Of a stretch of 42,287 nucleotides of DNA, positions 32,925 through 41,537 are shown in pieces. This stretch comes from Paenibacillus artemisiicola (GTDB lineage Bacteria > Bacillota > Bacilli > Paenibacillales > Paenibacillaceae), in contig NZ_JAGGDJ010000049.1 in the NCBI RefSeq assembly GCF_017652985.1, positions 1-42,287 on the forward strand. Reading direction: 5' to 3'. The stretch's first letter is position 1. Each line of letters begins with the position of its first letter. A program made the translations under genes and the position numbers. Under the pieces are notes generated by a model. The model was not told the origin of the DNA. It saw only the letters and a list, made by a program, of their open reading frames with translations, and did not search any database.

Positions 32925-33088
32925 GGTCGTCTCTCTTGTCCGCTTGCGAGGTTAGCTGCCGGATTCGGGCCAGAGAATGCCCTACGCGAGCAAGCTGAGC
33001 CTGCCCGCGATTCACCCCGTGAAGCCGGTCCTGGCGACAGGCCGCTTCGATGGTTCCCCCGCTCCCTTGATGGGATTCAGCGTTCGGT
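32925..33088 (-). promoter_or_regulatory. c-di-AMP riboswitch (ydaO-yuaA type)
   Basis: The minus strand carries the conserved blocks of the ydaO aptamer in order: CGCTGAATCCC (about 33072-33082), AGCGGGGGAACCA (about 33050-33063), GGGGTGAATC (about 33009-33018), and CCGAATCCGGCAGCTAACCT followed by CGCAAGCG (about 32940-32969). These elements bind two c-di-AMP molecules in characterised members, which are genetic OFF switches. The terminator at 32838-32880 follows. A further stem (GCGCAAAG..CTTTGCGC, 32888-32913) lies between aptamer and terminator. The downstream gene run leads to kdpFABC, fitting the known link between c-di-AMP and potassium import. Confidence 0.95.
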
Positions 33089-33110
33089 AAGTTGTGTGGT
33101 GATGCTTCTA

Positions 33111-33139
33111 ATCGTAGTCCCGGCCGGGAAAATTGTAAA
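33111..33139 (-). promoter_or_regulatory. promoter of the riboswitch transcript
   Basis: Minus strand: TTTACA (33134-33139), 17-nt spacer, TACGAT (33111-33116). The predicted start at about 33104 is 15-20 nt upstream of the first conserved aptamer block. Confidence 0.75.
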
Positions 33140-33369
33140 AAGCCGCCGCGCGCGCCATGACGCGGGCTGCGGCGAATTCGCGCGATGAAAACGCGCTCAT
33201 TCCGTTCGTTTGCGGACGAACCCGCCAATTGCTCCGGAAAGCTTCTTTTTTCCGGCTTGGCGGCGGACGGCGGCGGATGGACGCGAACGCCGGAAAGACG
33301 GCGGGAACGCTGCCGGACGCGCCGCCGGACGCGCCGTGCGTTCCGGATTCGCAATGCCGACTATGCGAA

Positions 33370-33398
33370 TTGAAATGGAAGGCTTTATGGAGTAAAGT
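33370..33398 (+). promoter_or_regulatory. predicted promoter of the OYE gene
   Basis: TTGAAA (33370-33375), 17-nt spacer, TAAAGT (33393-33398), about 105 nt upstream of the ATG. The rest of the interval 33140-33504 holds nothing I can identify; an open frame running through it is not supported by an RBS. Confidence 0.5.
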
Positions 33399-33504
33399 GG
33401 AACCATGGATTTCGCTTCCGGTACCGCGAGAACGGAATCCCGCTGCCCGCATTCAATCGCCCCTTATCCCTTTATATCCGATGATGCATAAGGAGGAATT
33501 CACG

Positions 33505-34617
33505 ATGACCACCGATACGGCGAAAGCGCTGTTCGAACCTTTCCGCTCCCCGAAGCTGTCGCTCGACAACCGGATCGTCATGGCCCCGATGACCCGCGGC
33601 TTCTCGCCCGGCGGCGTCCCGGGCGACGACGTGGCCGCCTACTACCGGCGGCGCGCGGAGAACGGCGTCGGCCTGATCGTCACGGAAGGCACGCTGATCA
33701 ACCATCCCGCGGCGGGCGCCAGCACGAAGTGGCCGCACTTCTACGGCGAGGAGGCCTTGAACGGCTGGGCCGGCGTCGTCCGGGCGGTCCACGAAGCCGG
33801 CGGCAAAATCGCGCCGCAGCTCTGGCATGTCGGCATGGCGCGCAAGGCGGGCACGGGCACGCATCCGGACGCGCCGTCCGTCGGCCCGTCCGGGCTGAAC
33901 CTCGCCGGCGAACGGGCCGGCGAGCCGCTGACCGAACGCGAAATCGCCGATCTGATCGCGGCGTACGCGCAGGCGGCCGGCGACGCGAAGCGGCTCGGCT
34001 TCGACGGCATCGAGCTGCACGGCGCCCACGGCTACCTGATCGACCAATTCTTCTGGGCCGTCACGAACGTCCGCACGGACGCATACGGCGGCGACATGCT
34101 GAAGCGGACCCGCTTCGCCGCCGAGGTCATCGCCGCGTGCCGGCGCGCCGTCGGCCCGGATTTCCCGATCATGCTGCGGTACTCGCAGTGGAAGGACGGC
34201 GCGTACGACGCGAAGCTCGCGGCGACGCCGGATGAGCTGGCCCGCTTCCTGGAGCCGCTCGTCGACGCCGGCGCGGACCTGTTCCACTGCTCGACCCGCC
34301 GGTTCTGGGAGCCCGCGTTCGACGACGGCGCCGACCTGAACCTCGCCGGCTGGACGAAGAAGCTGACGGGCAAGCCGACCGTCACCGTCGGCTCCGTCGG
34401 GCTCGACCTGGAGTTCACCCGCTTCTTCAAGGAGCGCAAGGGCGCCGGCACGGCCGGCATCGAAGGGCTGCTCGAGCGGCTGGCGCGCGGCGAATTCGAT
34501 CTCGTCGCCGTGGGGCGCGCGCTCTTGAACGACCCCGAATGGGCCGTCAAGATCCGCGAAGGGCGCGACGACGAGCTGCGCGCGTTCGAGCTGGAAGCGA
34601 CGCAGCGGCTGTATTAA
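33505..34617 (+). CDS. NADH:flavin oxidoreductase, Old Yellow Enzyme family
   Basis: A 370-residue FMN-dependent oxidoreductase of the OYE group, which reduces activated C=C bonds (EC 1.6.99.1 class) with NAD(P)H. Visible family features: RIVMAPMTRGF near the N-terminus for flavin contacts, GVGLIVTEGTLI, the active-site HGAHGYLIDQFFWAVTN with His/His pair, RTDAYGGD, and VAVGRALLNDPEW near the C-terminus for the FMN phosphate. The frame is open for 116 codons upstream, but AAGGAGG lies 8 nt before the ATG at 33505 (MTTDTAKALFEPFRSPKLSL), giving normal family length. It is a single-gene unit with promoter and terminator; natural substrate unknown. Confidence 0.95.
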   Translation: MTTDTAKALFEPFRSPKLSLDNRIVMAPMTRGFSPGGVPGDDVAAYYRRRAENGVGLIVTEGTLINHPAAGASTKWPHFYGEEALNGWAGVVRAVHEAGGKIAPQLWHVGMARKAGTGTHPDAPSVGPSGLNLAGERAGEPLTEREIADLIAAYAQAAGDAKRLGFDGIELHGAHGYLIDQFFWAVTNVRTDAYGGDMLKRTRFAAEVIAACRRAVGPDFPIMLRYSQWKDGAYDAKLAATPDELARFLEPLVDAGADLFHCSTRRFWEPAFDDGADLNLAGWTKKLTGKPTVTVGSVGLDLEFTRFFKERKGAGTAGIEGLLERLARGEFDLVAVGRALLNDPEWAVKIREGRDDELRAFELEATQRLY

Positions 34618-34647
34618 CGCGGATCGGGCGCGCAGGATGCGCCAACG

Positions 34648-34685
34648 GAAAAAGGCTGTTCCCGCCCCGCCGGGAACAGCCTTTT
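34648..34685. terminator. bidirectional terminator
   Basis: AAAAAGGCTGTTCCC-GCCCCGCC-GGGAACAGCCTTTT has T-runs on both strands and serves the OYE gene on plus and the converging chemoreceptor-like gene on minus. Nothing else is seen in 34686-34862. Confidence 0.92.
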
Positions 34686-34862
34686 ATGCGCTTCGGACCG
34701 CGTTCGGCCTCGCAAGCGATCATGCGGATCGCGCGCGGCGGCGCGGCATTGGCGCGTACGCCTTCGCGCGTTCGCTATCCGTACGGCGCGAGCCCGACGA
34801 GACCGGGGCGAATACGTGCGCTTGGAGCTGAGCCGACAGACGAATTGCCCCTCCGGCCGCGC

Positions 34863-35693
34863 TTACTGCCGCGTGAACTTCTCCAGCATCTCGCCCGCCG
34901 TGGACGCGACGTGCCCGAACGCCGCGTCGAGCTCCTTCACGCTCTCCGCGTGATGACCCATGTCGCGCTTGATCCGGTCGATGTCCGCGCTGATCGCCTT
35001 CAGCCGCTCCTGCATCGCGCCGAGCTGCTCGCGGATGTCCTGGGAGGCGTCGCGGCTCTGGGCCGCCATCCGCCGGATCTCGCCGGCCACCACCGAGAAG
35101 CCTCTGCCGAATTCGCCGGCGTGCGCCGCTTCGATCGACGCGTTCAGCCCGAGCAGGTTGGACGTGTCCGCCAGCTCCTGCACGACGCCGATGATGGACT
35201 GGATGCCGTCGATGTCGCGGTTCAGCGCCTCCGACTTGTCCGCCAGCGCGCCCATCTCGCCGCTGATGGCCCCGAAAGCCGCCGCGATGCCGTTCGACGT
35301 TGCCGTCATCTCCTGCACGGACGCCGCCAGGCTTTCCGAAGAACCGCGGATCGTGTCCAGCCTGCGGTTCAGCACGGCGGACGTCAGCACGCCGACGACC
35401 TCGCCCGCGAGCCGCAGCGGCACCGCGGTACCGACGTAGGACACGCCGAACCGCTCCGGCCCGCGCTCCTCGCGGAACGCGCGGCCTTGCTCGAAGGCTT
35501 TCTCCGATATCGTGCCCGCCAGCGCCGAACGGGGCGTGCCGATCGGGACCTCCACGTCGATGCCCGAGGACCGGTAGGCCCGCACCTGCGTCTCGTCGAT
35601 CAGAATCAGCGTCGCTTCTTCCGGAAACACGCTCAGCATCGTGTCCATCATCCCGGCGATCGCTTGCAAATAGGCTTCTTTGTCATGGGTCAT
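34863..35693 (-). CDS. soluble methyl-accepting chemotaxis-like protein
   Basis: A 276-residue cytoplasmic signalling protein without membrane helices. The N-terminal part (about 1-125) looks like a small sensor: MLSVFPEEATLILIDETQVRAYR, then PRSALAGTISEKAF, and YVGTAVPLRLAGEVVGVLTSA, resembling a GAF/PAS-like pocket. The C-terminal part is a short MCP coiled coil with the CheA-binding hairpin ELADTSNLLGLNASIEAAHA followed by GRGFSVVAGEIRRMA. Full MCPs are over 500 residues. Two starts compete: the ATG at 35741 with AAGGAGGGG only about 2 nt away, and the ATG at 35693 with AAGGGAG about 13 nt away; the latter is used. Ligand unknown. Confidence 0.9.
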   Translation of the reverse strand: MTHDKEAYLQAIAGMMDTMLSVFPEEATLILIDETQVRAYRSSGIDVEVPIGTPRSALAGTISEKAFEQGRAFREERGPERFGVSYVGTAVPLRLAGEVVGVLTSAVLNRRLDTIRGSSESLAASVQEMTATSNGIAAAFGAISGEMGALADKSEALNRDIDGIQSIIGVVQELADTSNLLGLNASIEAAHAGEFGRGFSVVAGEIRRMAAQSRDASQDIREQLGAMQERLKAISADIDRIKRDMGHHAESVKELDAAFGHVASTAGEMLEKFTRQ

Positions 35694-35809
35694 GCTCGTT
35701 GTCCAGCTCCCTTGTATGTCCGCGCTCGGCGGAATGGTCATCCCCTCCTTATATCGGCAAAAGAACGGCCGATAATATGGGCGCGCCGCATAATCGCGGT
35801 GCCGAACGC

Positions 35810-35838
35810 AAAAAAAGGCCCGCCATCCTAGGCGAACC
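35810..35838 (-). terminator. terminator of the phytanoyl-CoA dioxygenase-family gene
   Basis: On the minus strand GGTTCGCC-TAGGAT-GGCGGGCC (8 bp with two G-U pairs) is followed by seven T residues (35810-35816). Confidence 0.85.
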
Positions 35839-35905
35839 CCATGGTCACGACAGGTTATCCCGTTCGGCGGCACGGCACGATCCGGCGTACCAACCGAAAC
35901 GCCGC

Positions 35906-35971
35906 GCCGGACCGCCTTGCTTAAGACCGAAGCGCCTCGCCGGGGCGCCTTGCTTAGGAAGGAAGCGCCCC
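35906..35971. repeat. 33-bp direct repeat, two copies
   Basis: GCCGG..CGCCTTGCTTA.GA..GAAGCGCC.C recurs at 35906-35938 and 35939-35971, directly next to the stop codon of the phytanoyl-CoA dioxygenase-family gene. It is non-coding on the minus strand and lies before that gene's terminator. Confidence 0.75.
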
Positions 35972-35973
35972 GC

Positions 35974-36837
35974 TTAGGCGCCGTCCGCGTTATGCGCCGC
36001 CGCGAAGCCGCCGATCTGGTTCCACGCCGAGCCGTAGGGATGCGCCCCGCCGCCCCGGTAAGGCAGCGTCAGCACGCCGGCCTCGCAGCGGACGACGCCC
36101 TTGAAGCCGCCGCTGACGATCAGCCCCGTGTCGTCGAACAGCGTGTCGGCCAGCTGGTAGGCGTCCGCCGCGCGGTACGAGAACACGAGCCCCCGCCGCG
36201 GGCGGCCGGACGCGTTCGCCGCCGAGCCGTGCAGCGTCAGCGTGTGGTGGATGCTGATGCCGCCGGTCTTCGGCGTCACGTAGACGAGATCGTCCGGATT
36301 GTCCGGCGACTCCCAATACCGGCTTTCCTGGCAGCCCCAGGCGAAGCGCCCGTCCTTCATATGGTCGAGACAGCCGAACTTGTGGCTGCCCCGGACCATT
36401 TGCATGCAGCCGTTCTCCGGCGTGGCGTCGTCCAGCATGACCATCACCGACAGCATATTGGTGTTCGTGTGCGGATAATACGCGAAGTCCTGGTGCCAGG
36501 CGAACGCCCCGACGCCCTTCGTCGGCGGCTTCGTCGCCAGCTTGGAATGCTGCAGCTGGATATCCTCGCCCATTAGGCACCGCAGCTTCGCCACGATCGC
36601 CGGATGCTTCGCCAGCTTCAGGAACGCCGGATGCAGCGACGTGATGCCGAGCGCGTGCACCGTGACCGTCTCGTAGTCCTTCTGCGACCGCAGCCCCGTG
36701 ATTTGCGGCGCCTCGCAAGCCTGCCTCAGCTCTTCGACCTCCTCGTCCGTCAAAATGCCGTCGAAGACGAGGAAGCCGTCCTCCCCGTATCGCTTGATTT
36801 CCTGCTCGCTCAGCCCGGTTTCGAGCCCGTTTGCCAT
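35974..36837 (-). CDS. phytanoyl-CoA dioxygenase (PhyH) family protein
   Basis: A 287-residue Fe(II)/2-oxoglutarate-dependent oxygenase. The metal triad is visible as His115-x-Asp117 (AFAWHQDFAYYPHTN) and distal His203 (HHTLTLHGSAANAS), with Arg in SGRPRRGLVFSY positioned for 2-oxoglutarate. ENGCMQMVRGSHKFG is also characteristic of the family. Members hydroxylate diverse small molecules; the substrate here cannot be told. GGGAG precedes the ATG at 36837. The gene is divergent from an AraC regulator 123 nt away, its likely controller, and ends in its own terminator. Confidence 0.93.
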   Translation of the reverse strand: MANGLETGLSEQEIKRYGEDGFLVFDGILTDEEVEELRQACEAPQITGLRSQKDYETVTVHALGITSLHPAFLKLAKHPAIVAKLRCLMGEDIQLQHSKLATKPPTKGVGAFAWHQDFAYYPHTNTNMLSVMVMLDDATPENGCMQMVRGSHKFGCLDHMKDGRFAWGCQESRYWESPDNPDDLVYVTPKTGGISIHHTLTLHGSAANASGRPRRGLVFSYRAADAYQLADTLFDDTGLIVSGGFKGVVRCEAGVLTLPYRGGGAHPYGSAWNQIGGFAAAHNADGA

Positions 36838-36959
36838 GCCTCATCACTCCCGTGCAAGAATGGTTGCCGCTTCACTCTCATCATAGGGTCGACAGGCCCG
36901 CGCCGCTATAATAGACTGGGGATAAAATAGCAGGATTCGGCGAAAGGCGGGCGGGCGGC

Positions 36960-37709
36960 ATGAACGGCAAGCTGGATTTCTTCTTCTACAAGTCTTATGA
37001 AGCGGGGACTTACGTGGATTATCATAAGCATAGCTGCTACGAGCTCGTATATTACGTTTCGGGGAGCGGAGCGATGAACCTGAACGGCCGGACGCTCGCT
37101 TACGCGCCCGGCACGATGACGCTGACCCGCCCGGACTACATGCACGACGAGCGGCACGACGAAGCGACGGACGTCCTCTTCTTCGGCTTCCGGTACGACG
37201 ACGTTCCCGTCCGGCTGCGGAACGGGCTGATTCCCGACACGGCGGAGCGGACGATTCACGCGCTCCTGCTGACGATGAAGGAAGAGCTGCTCGGGCAGAA
37301 AGCCCACTACGCGGCGCGCGCCGACCTGCTGCTGAACGAAATCGTCCTGCTGCTCGGCCGGCAGGCGGAGCCCGCGGCGGAGGACGGCCGGCGGCCGGAG
37401 CGGCTCTTCTACGCGCGGCGCTACCTGGACGAGAACTTCACGCAGCCGGTGCAGCTGCGCGCGCTGGCGGAGCTGTCCGGCTACGGCGAGGATCACTTCC
37501 GCCATTTGTTCAAGGCGCAGACCGGCTGCTCGCCGGGCCGGTACGTCCTGCGCAAGCGGCTGGAGGCCGCCCGCGAGCTGCTGCGGCATACGACGATGAC
37601 GGTCAGCGCGATCGGGCTGGAATGCGGCTTCTCGACGACGTCGCAGTTCATCGGGCTGTTCCGGCGCGAGCTCGGGATGACGCCGCTGCAATTCCGGAAG
37701 GAGAATTAA
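36960..37709 (+). CDS. AraC family regulator with cupin sensor domain
   Basis: A 249-residue transcription factor. The N-terminal cupin (about 15-75) has YHKHSCYELVYYVSGSG and LAYAPGTMTLTRPDYMHDE, typical AraC-type ligand-binding features. The C-terminal 100 residues form the double helix-turn-helix: ARRYLDENFTQPVQLRALAE with EDHFRHLFKAQTGCSPGRYV, and LECGFSTTSQFIGLFRRELG with MTPLQFRKE. A TATAAT at 36907-36912 is a possible -10, but no matching -35 was found. RBS AAAGGCGGGCGG precedes the ATG. It is divergent from the PhyH-family gene and probably controls it. No clear terminator of its own was found; only T-rich stretches at about 37770-37800. Confidence 0.94.
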   Translation: MNGKLDFFFYKSYEAGTYVDYHKHSCYELVYYVSGSGAMNLNGRTLAYAPGTMTLTRPDYMHDERHDEATDVLFFGFRYDDVPVRLRNGLIPDTAERTIHALLLTMKEELLGQKAHYAARADLLLNEIVLLLGRQAEPAAEDGRRPERLFYARRYLDENFTQPVQLRALAELSGYGEDHFRHLFKAQTGCSPGRYVLRKRLEAARELLRHTTMTVSAIGLECGFSTTSQFIGLFRRELGMTPLQFRKEN

Positions 37710-37828
37710 CGCCGGGCTTTCGTCTGCCGGGCGCTCTTCCGGCCCGATGCCCCCCATCCGGCTCACTTCCGGCTCTTTTTTGGTTCTCTTCGGGCTCTTT
37801 TTTATCGGCTCAGCTCCGTAACGCCAAG

Positions 37829-37855
37829 TAAAAAGGAGCGCCCGCAGGCGCTCCT
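37829..37855 (-). terminator. terminator of the 557-aa binding lipoprotein gene
   Basis: On the minus strand AGGAGCGCC-TGCG-GGCGCTCCT is followed by TTTTACTTGG. It lies 50 nt past the stop at 37905. Confidence 0.88.
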
Positions 37856-37904
37856 CTCCCCGAATCGGGCCGTCTTCCGCGAATCGCGACAGACGCGCGA
37901 CCGC

Positions 37905-39578
37905 TTACTTCCACAGCTCCATCCGTTTGTTGTAGTTGTCGGTGTAGATCTTCTCGAGCTTCGAGACGCCCGCGGTTTCGAGCTCCTTCATCATCTTGTC
38001 GTACGTGGCGACGGCTTCCGTCTCCGACGCGGCCATGACCATGCGCGGGAAGTACTTCGACGTCGTCTCGTTGACCTTCTGCTGGATGATCGCCTCCGGC
38101 GTGCCGCCGCTCGGGCCGAGATTGTCGAACGGCGCCGTGTCGAACGACGTGTCCGCCAGGTTCTTGATCGCGAGCGCGGATACCGGATCGGTCTGATAGC
38201 GGCCGATCAAGTCGTACGGCGTGCCGTCGGAGCCCGGGCCGTTCTTGATCGTCCACGTCCATTTGCGGATGCCGGTCTGCTTGGAATAGCCGTCCCAGTC
38301 CTTCGCGAACCCTTCCAGCGTCTCCGGCCGCGGCACGTGCTTGCCGTCCTTCATGTCCCAATCCTTGCCTTCGATGCCCCACATCATCAGGTACTGCCCT
38401 TCCTCGCTCGCGAGGAAGTCGAGGAATTGGATCGCGCGCACCGGATCCTTGTTGCTCTTCGAGATGCCGATGCCGTCCCAGCCGAGGGAACTCTTCGGCC
38501 CGTACGTCGCCTTCGACGGCTCGACGCCCGGCGCCAGCACCTTGTACGGATAGAACTGCGCTTCGTCCTTCTTCGCCTGGTCCTTGGCGCCGTCCTTCAG
38601 AATCGTGTTCGGCTTGCCGAGGTTCCAGAAGGCGTCGGCCGTGGCGAAATAGCTGCCGCTCGCCAGCTTCTGCTCGTACTGCTGCGTCTTGTTGGTCGCC
38701 CATTCCGGATCGATCAAGCCTTGCGTATACAGCGAATTCATGAATTTGATCATTTCGAGGTAGCGCGGATCCTTCACGTCCGTCTTCAGCTCGCCGCCGT
38801 CCTGGTAGTACGGCATGATGCCGAACATGCCCTTGAACGAGCCCGTGATCGCGCCCATGTTCTCCCCGTTGAAGGTGATCGGCACCGTCGGCTTGCCGTT
38901 CGTCGTCGGGTACTTCTCCTTGTACTTCTTCAGCAGATCGACGAATTCGTCGGACGAGAACGGCTCGCCGTTGTTCGTCTTGTCGCCGACGCCGAGCTCC
39001 TTCATGACGTCCATCCGCATCAGGAAGCCGAACACCGGATACTGCTCGAGGCCGTACCAGTTGGCGAGGTAGTAGTTCTTGCCGTCCGCGCTGCGCGTCT
39101 TCTTCAGCATGTCGCCGTACATCTCCTTGATGTGCGGGCCGTACTGGTCGATCAGGTCGTTCAGCGGGACGAGCGCGCCCGCCGCGATGTATTTCTCGAG
39201 GATGTCGCCGCGGCCGATGTCCATGATGTCCGGCAAATCGTTGCTCGCGAGCATCAGGTTCAGCTTCTCGGACGGATTGCCCGTCGGCTGCTGGATCTCG
39301 AGCATGACGTTCGTCTTCGCCGTGATCTCCTTCGCGACCGGGTTGTCGAACGAGTCGCCGACGTTCGCGTCGAAGAAGGTGAACGTCACCGGCTTATTGC
39401 CCGCCGGGGCGTTCCCGCCGTCCGCCCCGTTCGTGCCGGCCGCGTTGCCGGCCGCCGGCGCGTTCCCGCCGTCCGCGCCTTCGTTCGCGGCCGGCTTGTC
39501 GTTGCCGCCGCAGCCGGCGAGCATGGATGCCATCAGCACCATGGCGACCGTGAACCGAAACTGTCCTTTTTTCCACAT
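37905..39578 (-). CDS. large extracellular solute-binding lipoprotein (LplA-like)
   Basis: A 557-residue lipoprotein: signal sequence, lipobox LAGC with Cys23, an Asn/Gly/Ala/Pro tether (about 24-62), then a binding domain starting VTFTFFDANVGDSFDNPVAKE. SNDLPDIMDIGRGDILEKYI, YYLANWYGLEQYPVFGFLMRMD and LIDPEWATNKTQQYEQKLASG match the long LplA/YtcQ-type sugar-binding proteins common in Paenibacillus, which bind oligosaccharides. The gene follows a YesN-YesM pair by 189 bp on the same strand, so it is likely a target or partner of that system. TACAAT at about 39691-39696 (minus strand) is a possible -10. No permease genes lie in the window next to it. Ligand unknown. Confidence 0.93.
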   Translation of the reverse strand: MWKKGQFRFTVAMVLMASMLAGCGGNDKPAANEGADGGNAPAAGNAAGTNGADGGNAPAGNKPVTFTFFDANVGDSFDNPVAKEITAKTNVMLEIQQPTGNPSEKLNLMLASNDLPDIMDIGRGDILEKYIAAGALVPLNDLIDQYGPHIKEMYGDMLKKTRSADGKNYYLANWYGLEQYPVFGFLMRMDVMKELGVGDKTNNGEPFSSDEFVDLLKKYKEKYPTTNGKPTVPITFNGENMGAITGSFKGMFGIMPYYQDGGELKTDVKDPRYLEMIKFMNSLYTQGLIDPEWATNKTQQYEQKLASGSYFATADAFWNLGKPNTILKDGAKDQAKKDEAQFYPYKVLAPGVEPSKATYGPKSSLGWDGIGISKSNKDPVRAIQFLDFLASEEGQYLMMWGIEGKDWDMKDGKHVPRPETLEGFAKDWDGYSKQTGIRKWTWTIKNGPGSDGTPYDLIGRYQTDPVSALAIKNLADTSFDTAPFDNLGPSGGTPEAIIQQKVNETTSKYFPRMVMAASETEAVATYDKMMKELETAGVSKLEKIYTDNYNKRMELWK

Positions 39579-39767
39579 GCCTCTCTTGTCCCCCTATGCC
39601 GAATTGGCGAATGTTGCGATGGCAGCGATTTCATATTTCCGCCCGGACCGGCCGGTTCCGTTGCGGACCGAACCGCTGACGCCTAGATTTATTGTAGACA
39701 CCCGCTTCGCCGCGTTTCCATACCACTTTGCATTCAAACGTGCCGGAAAACGACTTACATCCCCGCT

Positions 39768-41537
39768 TCACCGCGTCATCGGCATGCGAATGTGGACCGA
39801 CGTCCCGATGCCGAGCCGGCTGTAGACGCGCACGCCGTAGCGCTCCCCGAAGGCGAGCTGGATCCGCTTGTGCACGTTGTAGATGCCGTAGCCCGCCGAC
39901 TGGTCCGGCTTGTCGCGCATCCGCTCCATGACGTCCCGCGGGATGCCCATGCCGTCGTCGATGACCGCCAGCACCAGATCGCCCCCGTCCGCCGCCAGCC
40001 TGATGACGATGCCGATGCCCTTCTCCTCGTCCCACATGGCGTGGTTGATGCAGTTCTCGAGGAACGGCTGCAGGATCAGCTTCGGCGTCGTGTAGTGCAG
40101 CAGCGACTCGTCGAGGACGAACCGGACGTCGAACAGCCCCTCGAACCGCACCTTCTGGATCGCGAGGTAATGCTCGGTCAGGCGCAGCTCCTGCTCGATC
40201 GGGATGCTCTTCTTCCCCTTGCTGAGCGAGATGCGGTAGAAGCGCGCCAGGTCGTCCGCCATCCGGTGGCTCTGCCTCGTGTCGCCCGCGACGGCGAGCG
40301 CGGAGATCGACGCGAGGGTGTTGTACAGGAAATGCGGCGAGATTTGGGCCTGCAGGCTGTCCATCTCCGCCTCCTTCTGGGCGATCTCCTTCTTGTAGAC
40401 GTCGTTGATCAGCTCCTGGATCGTGACCGCCATCTTCTTCAGCGCGAACGAGAGCTGCCCGACCTCGTCCGTGCCCATCCGCCGCAGATCGACGTCGAAA
40501 TGCCCGCGTTCCACCTTGCGGATCTGCTGCAGCAGCGACTCGAAGCGCTTCGTCATGAGCTGGCTCGTGCCGTAGATCAGCACGACGGCGACGGCGATGC
40601 AGGCGAGCGAGATCAGGAGCATTTTCCGCGAGGCATCGGACGCCTGGTCGATCAGCTCGTCATAGGGGAGGACGACGACCGTCCGCCAGCCGTTCGAGAG
40701 CCGCTTCTCCACGAGGATGGACGGCTCGCCGCCGATGTTCGCGTAGACCGGCTGCCCCGCGTTCAGCGCGTCCGCATGAGCGCCGCCCGGCAGAAGCTCC
40801 GCGACGTTCCGGTACGCCGGCCGCCGGACGCTCGACGTGATGACGTCGCCGTTCTCGTCCGCCACGTAGATCGTCTTGTTCTTGTTCTCCTTCTCGATCA
40901 GGGAGTAGAGCTCCCAGTCGGAAATCTCCATCGTCAGGATGCCGTACGGATAGTTCAGGCTCAGGTAGTTCAGCGAGCGCGCCAGCAAAATGACTTTCCC
41001 GTTGGCGGAATCGTTCTGGTAGAAGCTCGTCAACCGGCCCTCCGCCTGGAACGAGCGGTCGCGGAGCGTCTGCGGCAGATCCTCCATGTGCTTGATGAAG
41101 AAGCCGTCCGAGTTCAGCGATTCGTTGTCCGAATAGATCGTGATCGCCTTCAGGTTCGGGTTCATCGCCATGATCTTGTACAGCGACTTGTTGATGTAGT
41201 CGAACGCGTCGAGCACGTACACGTCGTTCTTCTTGTACGGGTTGACCAAATAATTGCGCAGCTCCGTGTCCAGGTAGATCAGCGTGGAGATTTGCGCGTA
41301 GAGGTCGAGCTTGTTCTCGATGTTGTTGTCGAGCTGCGCCATCGTGCCGCCGACGTTGTCGACGGCCTGGCGGACGAGCTGGTCCTTGATCGCGTGGTAC
41401 GCGTACGCGACGAGGAAGGACACCGGGACGATCGTGACGAGCAGGAACACGAGGAACAGCTTGCTCCGATACCGCCGGTTGACCAGCTTCGCGTAGAACG
41501 GGCGCAGCGGCCTATAAAAACTTTTTGCGATACTCAT
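39768..41537 (-). CDS. YesM-type sensor histidine kinase (second system)
   Basis: A 589-residue LytS/YesM family kinase. Helix 1 at about 26-48, extracellular Cache-like domain about 50-300, helix 2 at about 305-325, HAMP about 326-380, then the His-kinase domain with AQISPHFLYNTLAS (His402) and HATPase with LILQPFLENCINHAM, AVIDDGMGIPRDV and GYGIYNVHKRI. It should signal to the YesN-type regulator whose gene overlaps its start by 26 bp. Sensor architecture matches the first system (17789-19576), but there is no RbsB-like partner gene here; a binding lipoprotein gene follows instead. Confidence 0.95.
   Translation of the reverse strand: MSIAKSFYRPLRPFYAKLVNRRYRSKLFLVFLLVTIVPVSFLVAYAYHAIKDQLVRQAVDNVGGTMAQLDNNIENKLDLYAQISTLIYLDTELRNYLVNPYKKNDVYVLDAFDYINKSLYKIMAMNPNLKAITIYSDNESLNSDGFFIKHMEDLPQTLRDRSFQAEGRLTSFYQNDSANGKVILLARSLNYLSLNYPYGILTMEISDWELYSLIEKENKNKTIYVADENGDVITSSVRRPAYRNVAELLPGGAHADALNAGQPVYANIGGEPSILVEKRLSNGWRTVVVLPYDELIDQASDASRKMLLISLACIAVAVVLIYGTSQLMTKRFESLLQQIRKVERGHFDVDLRRMGTDEVGQLSFALKKMAVTIQELINDVYKKEIAQKEAEMDSLQAQISPHFLYNTLASISALAVAGDTRQSHRMADDLARFYRISLSKGKKSIPIEQELRLTEHYLAIQKVRFEGLFDVRFVLDESLLHYTTPKLILQPFLENCINHAMWDEEKGIGIVIRLAADGGDLVLAVIDDGMGIPRDVMERMRDKPDQSAGYGIYNVHKRIQLAFGERYGVRVYSRLGIGTSVHIRMPMTR

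Noticed and set aside
33157..33504. 116-codon N-terminal extension of the OYE protein
   Set aside because: Not protein-like, no RBS, covers the predicted promoter, and the ATG at 33505 has an ideal RBS and gives normal family length.
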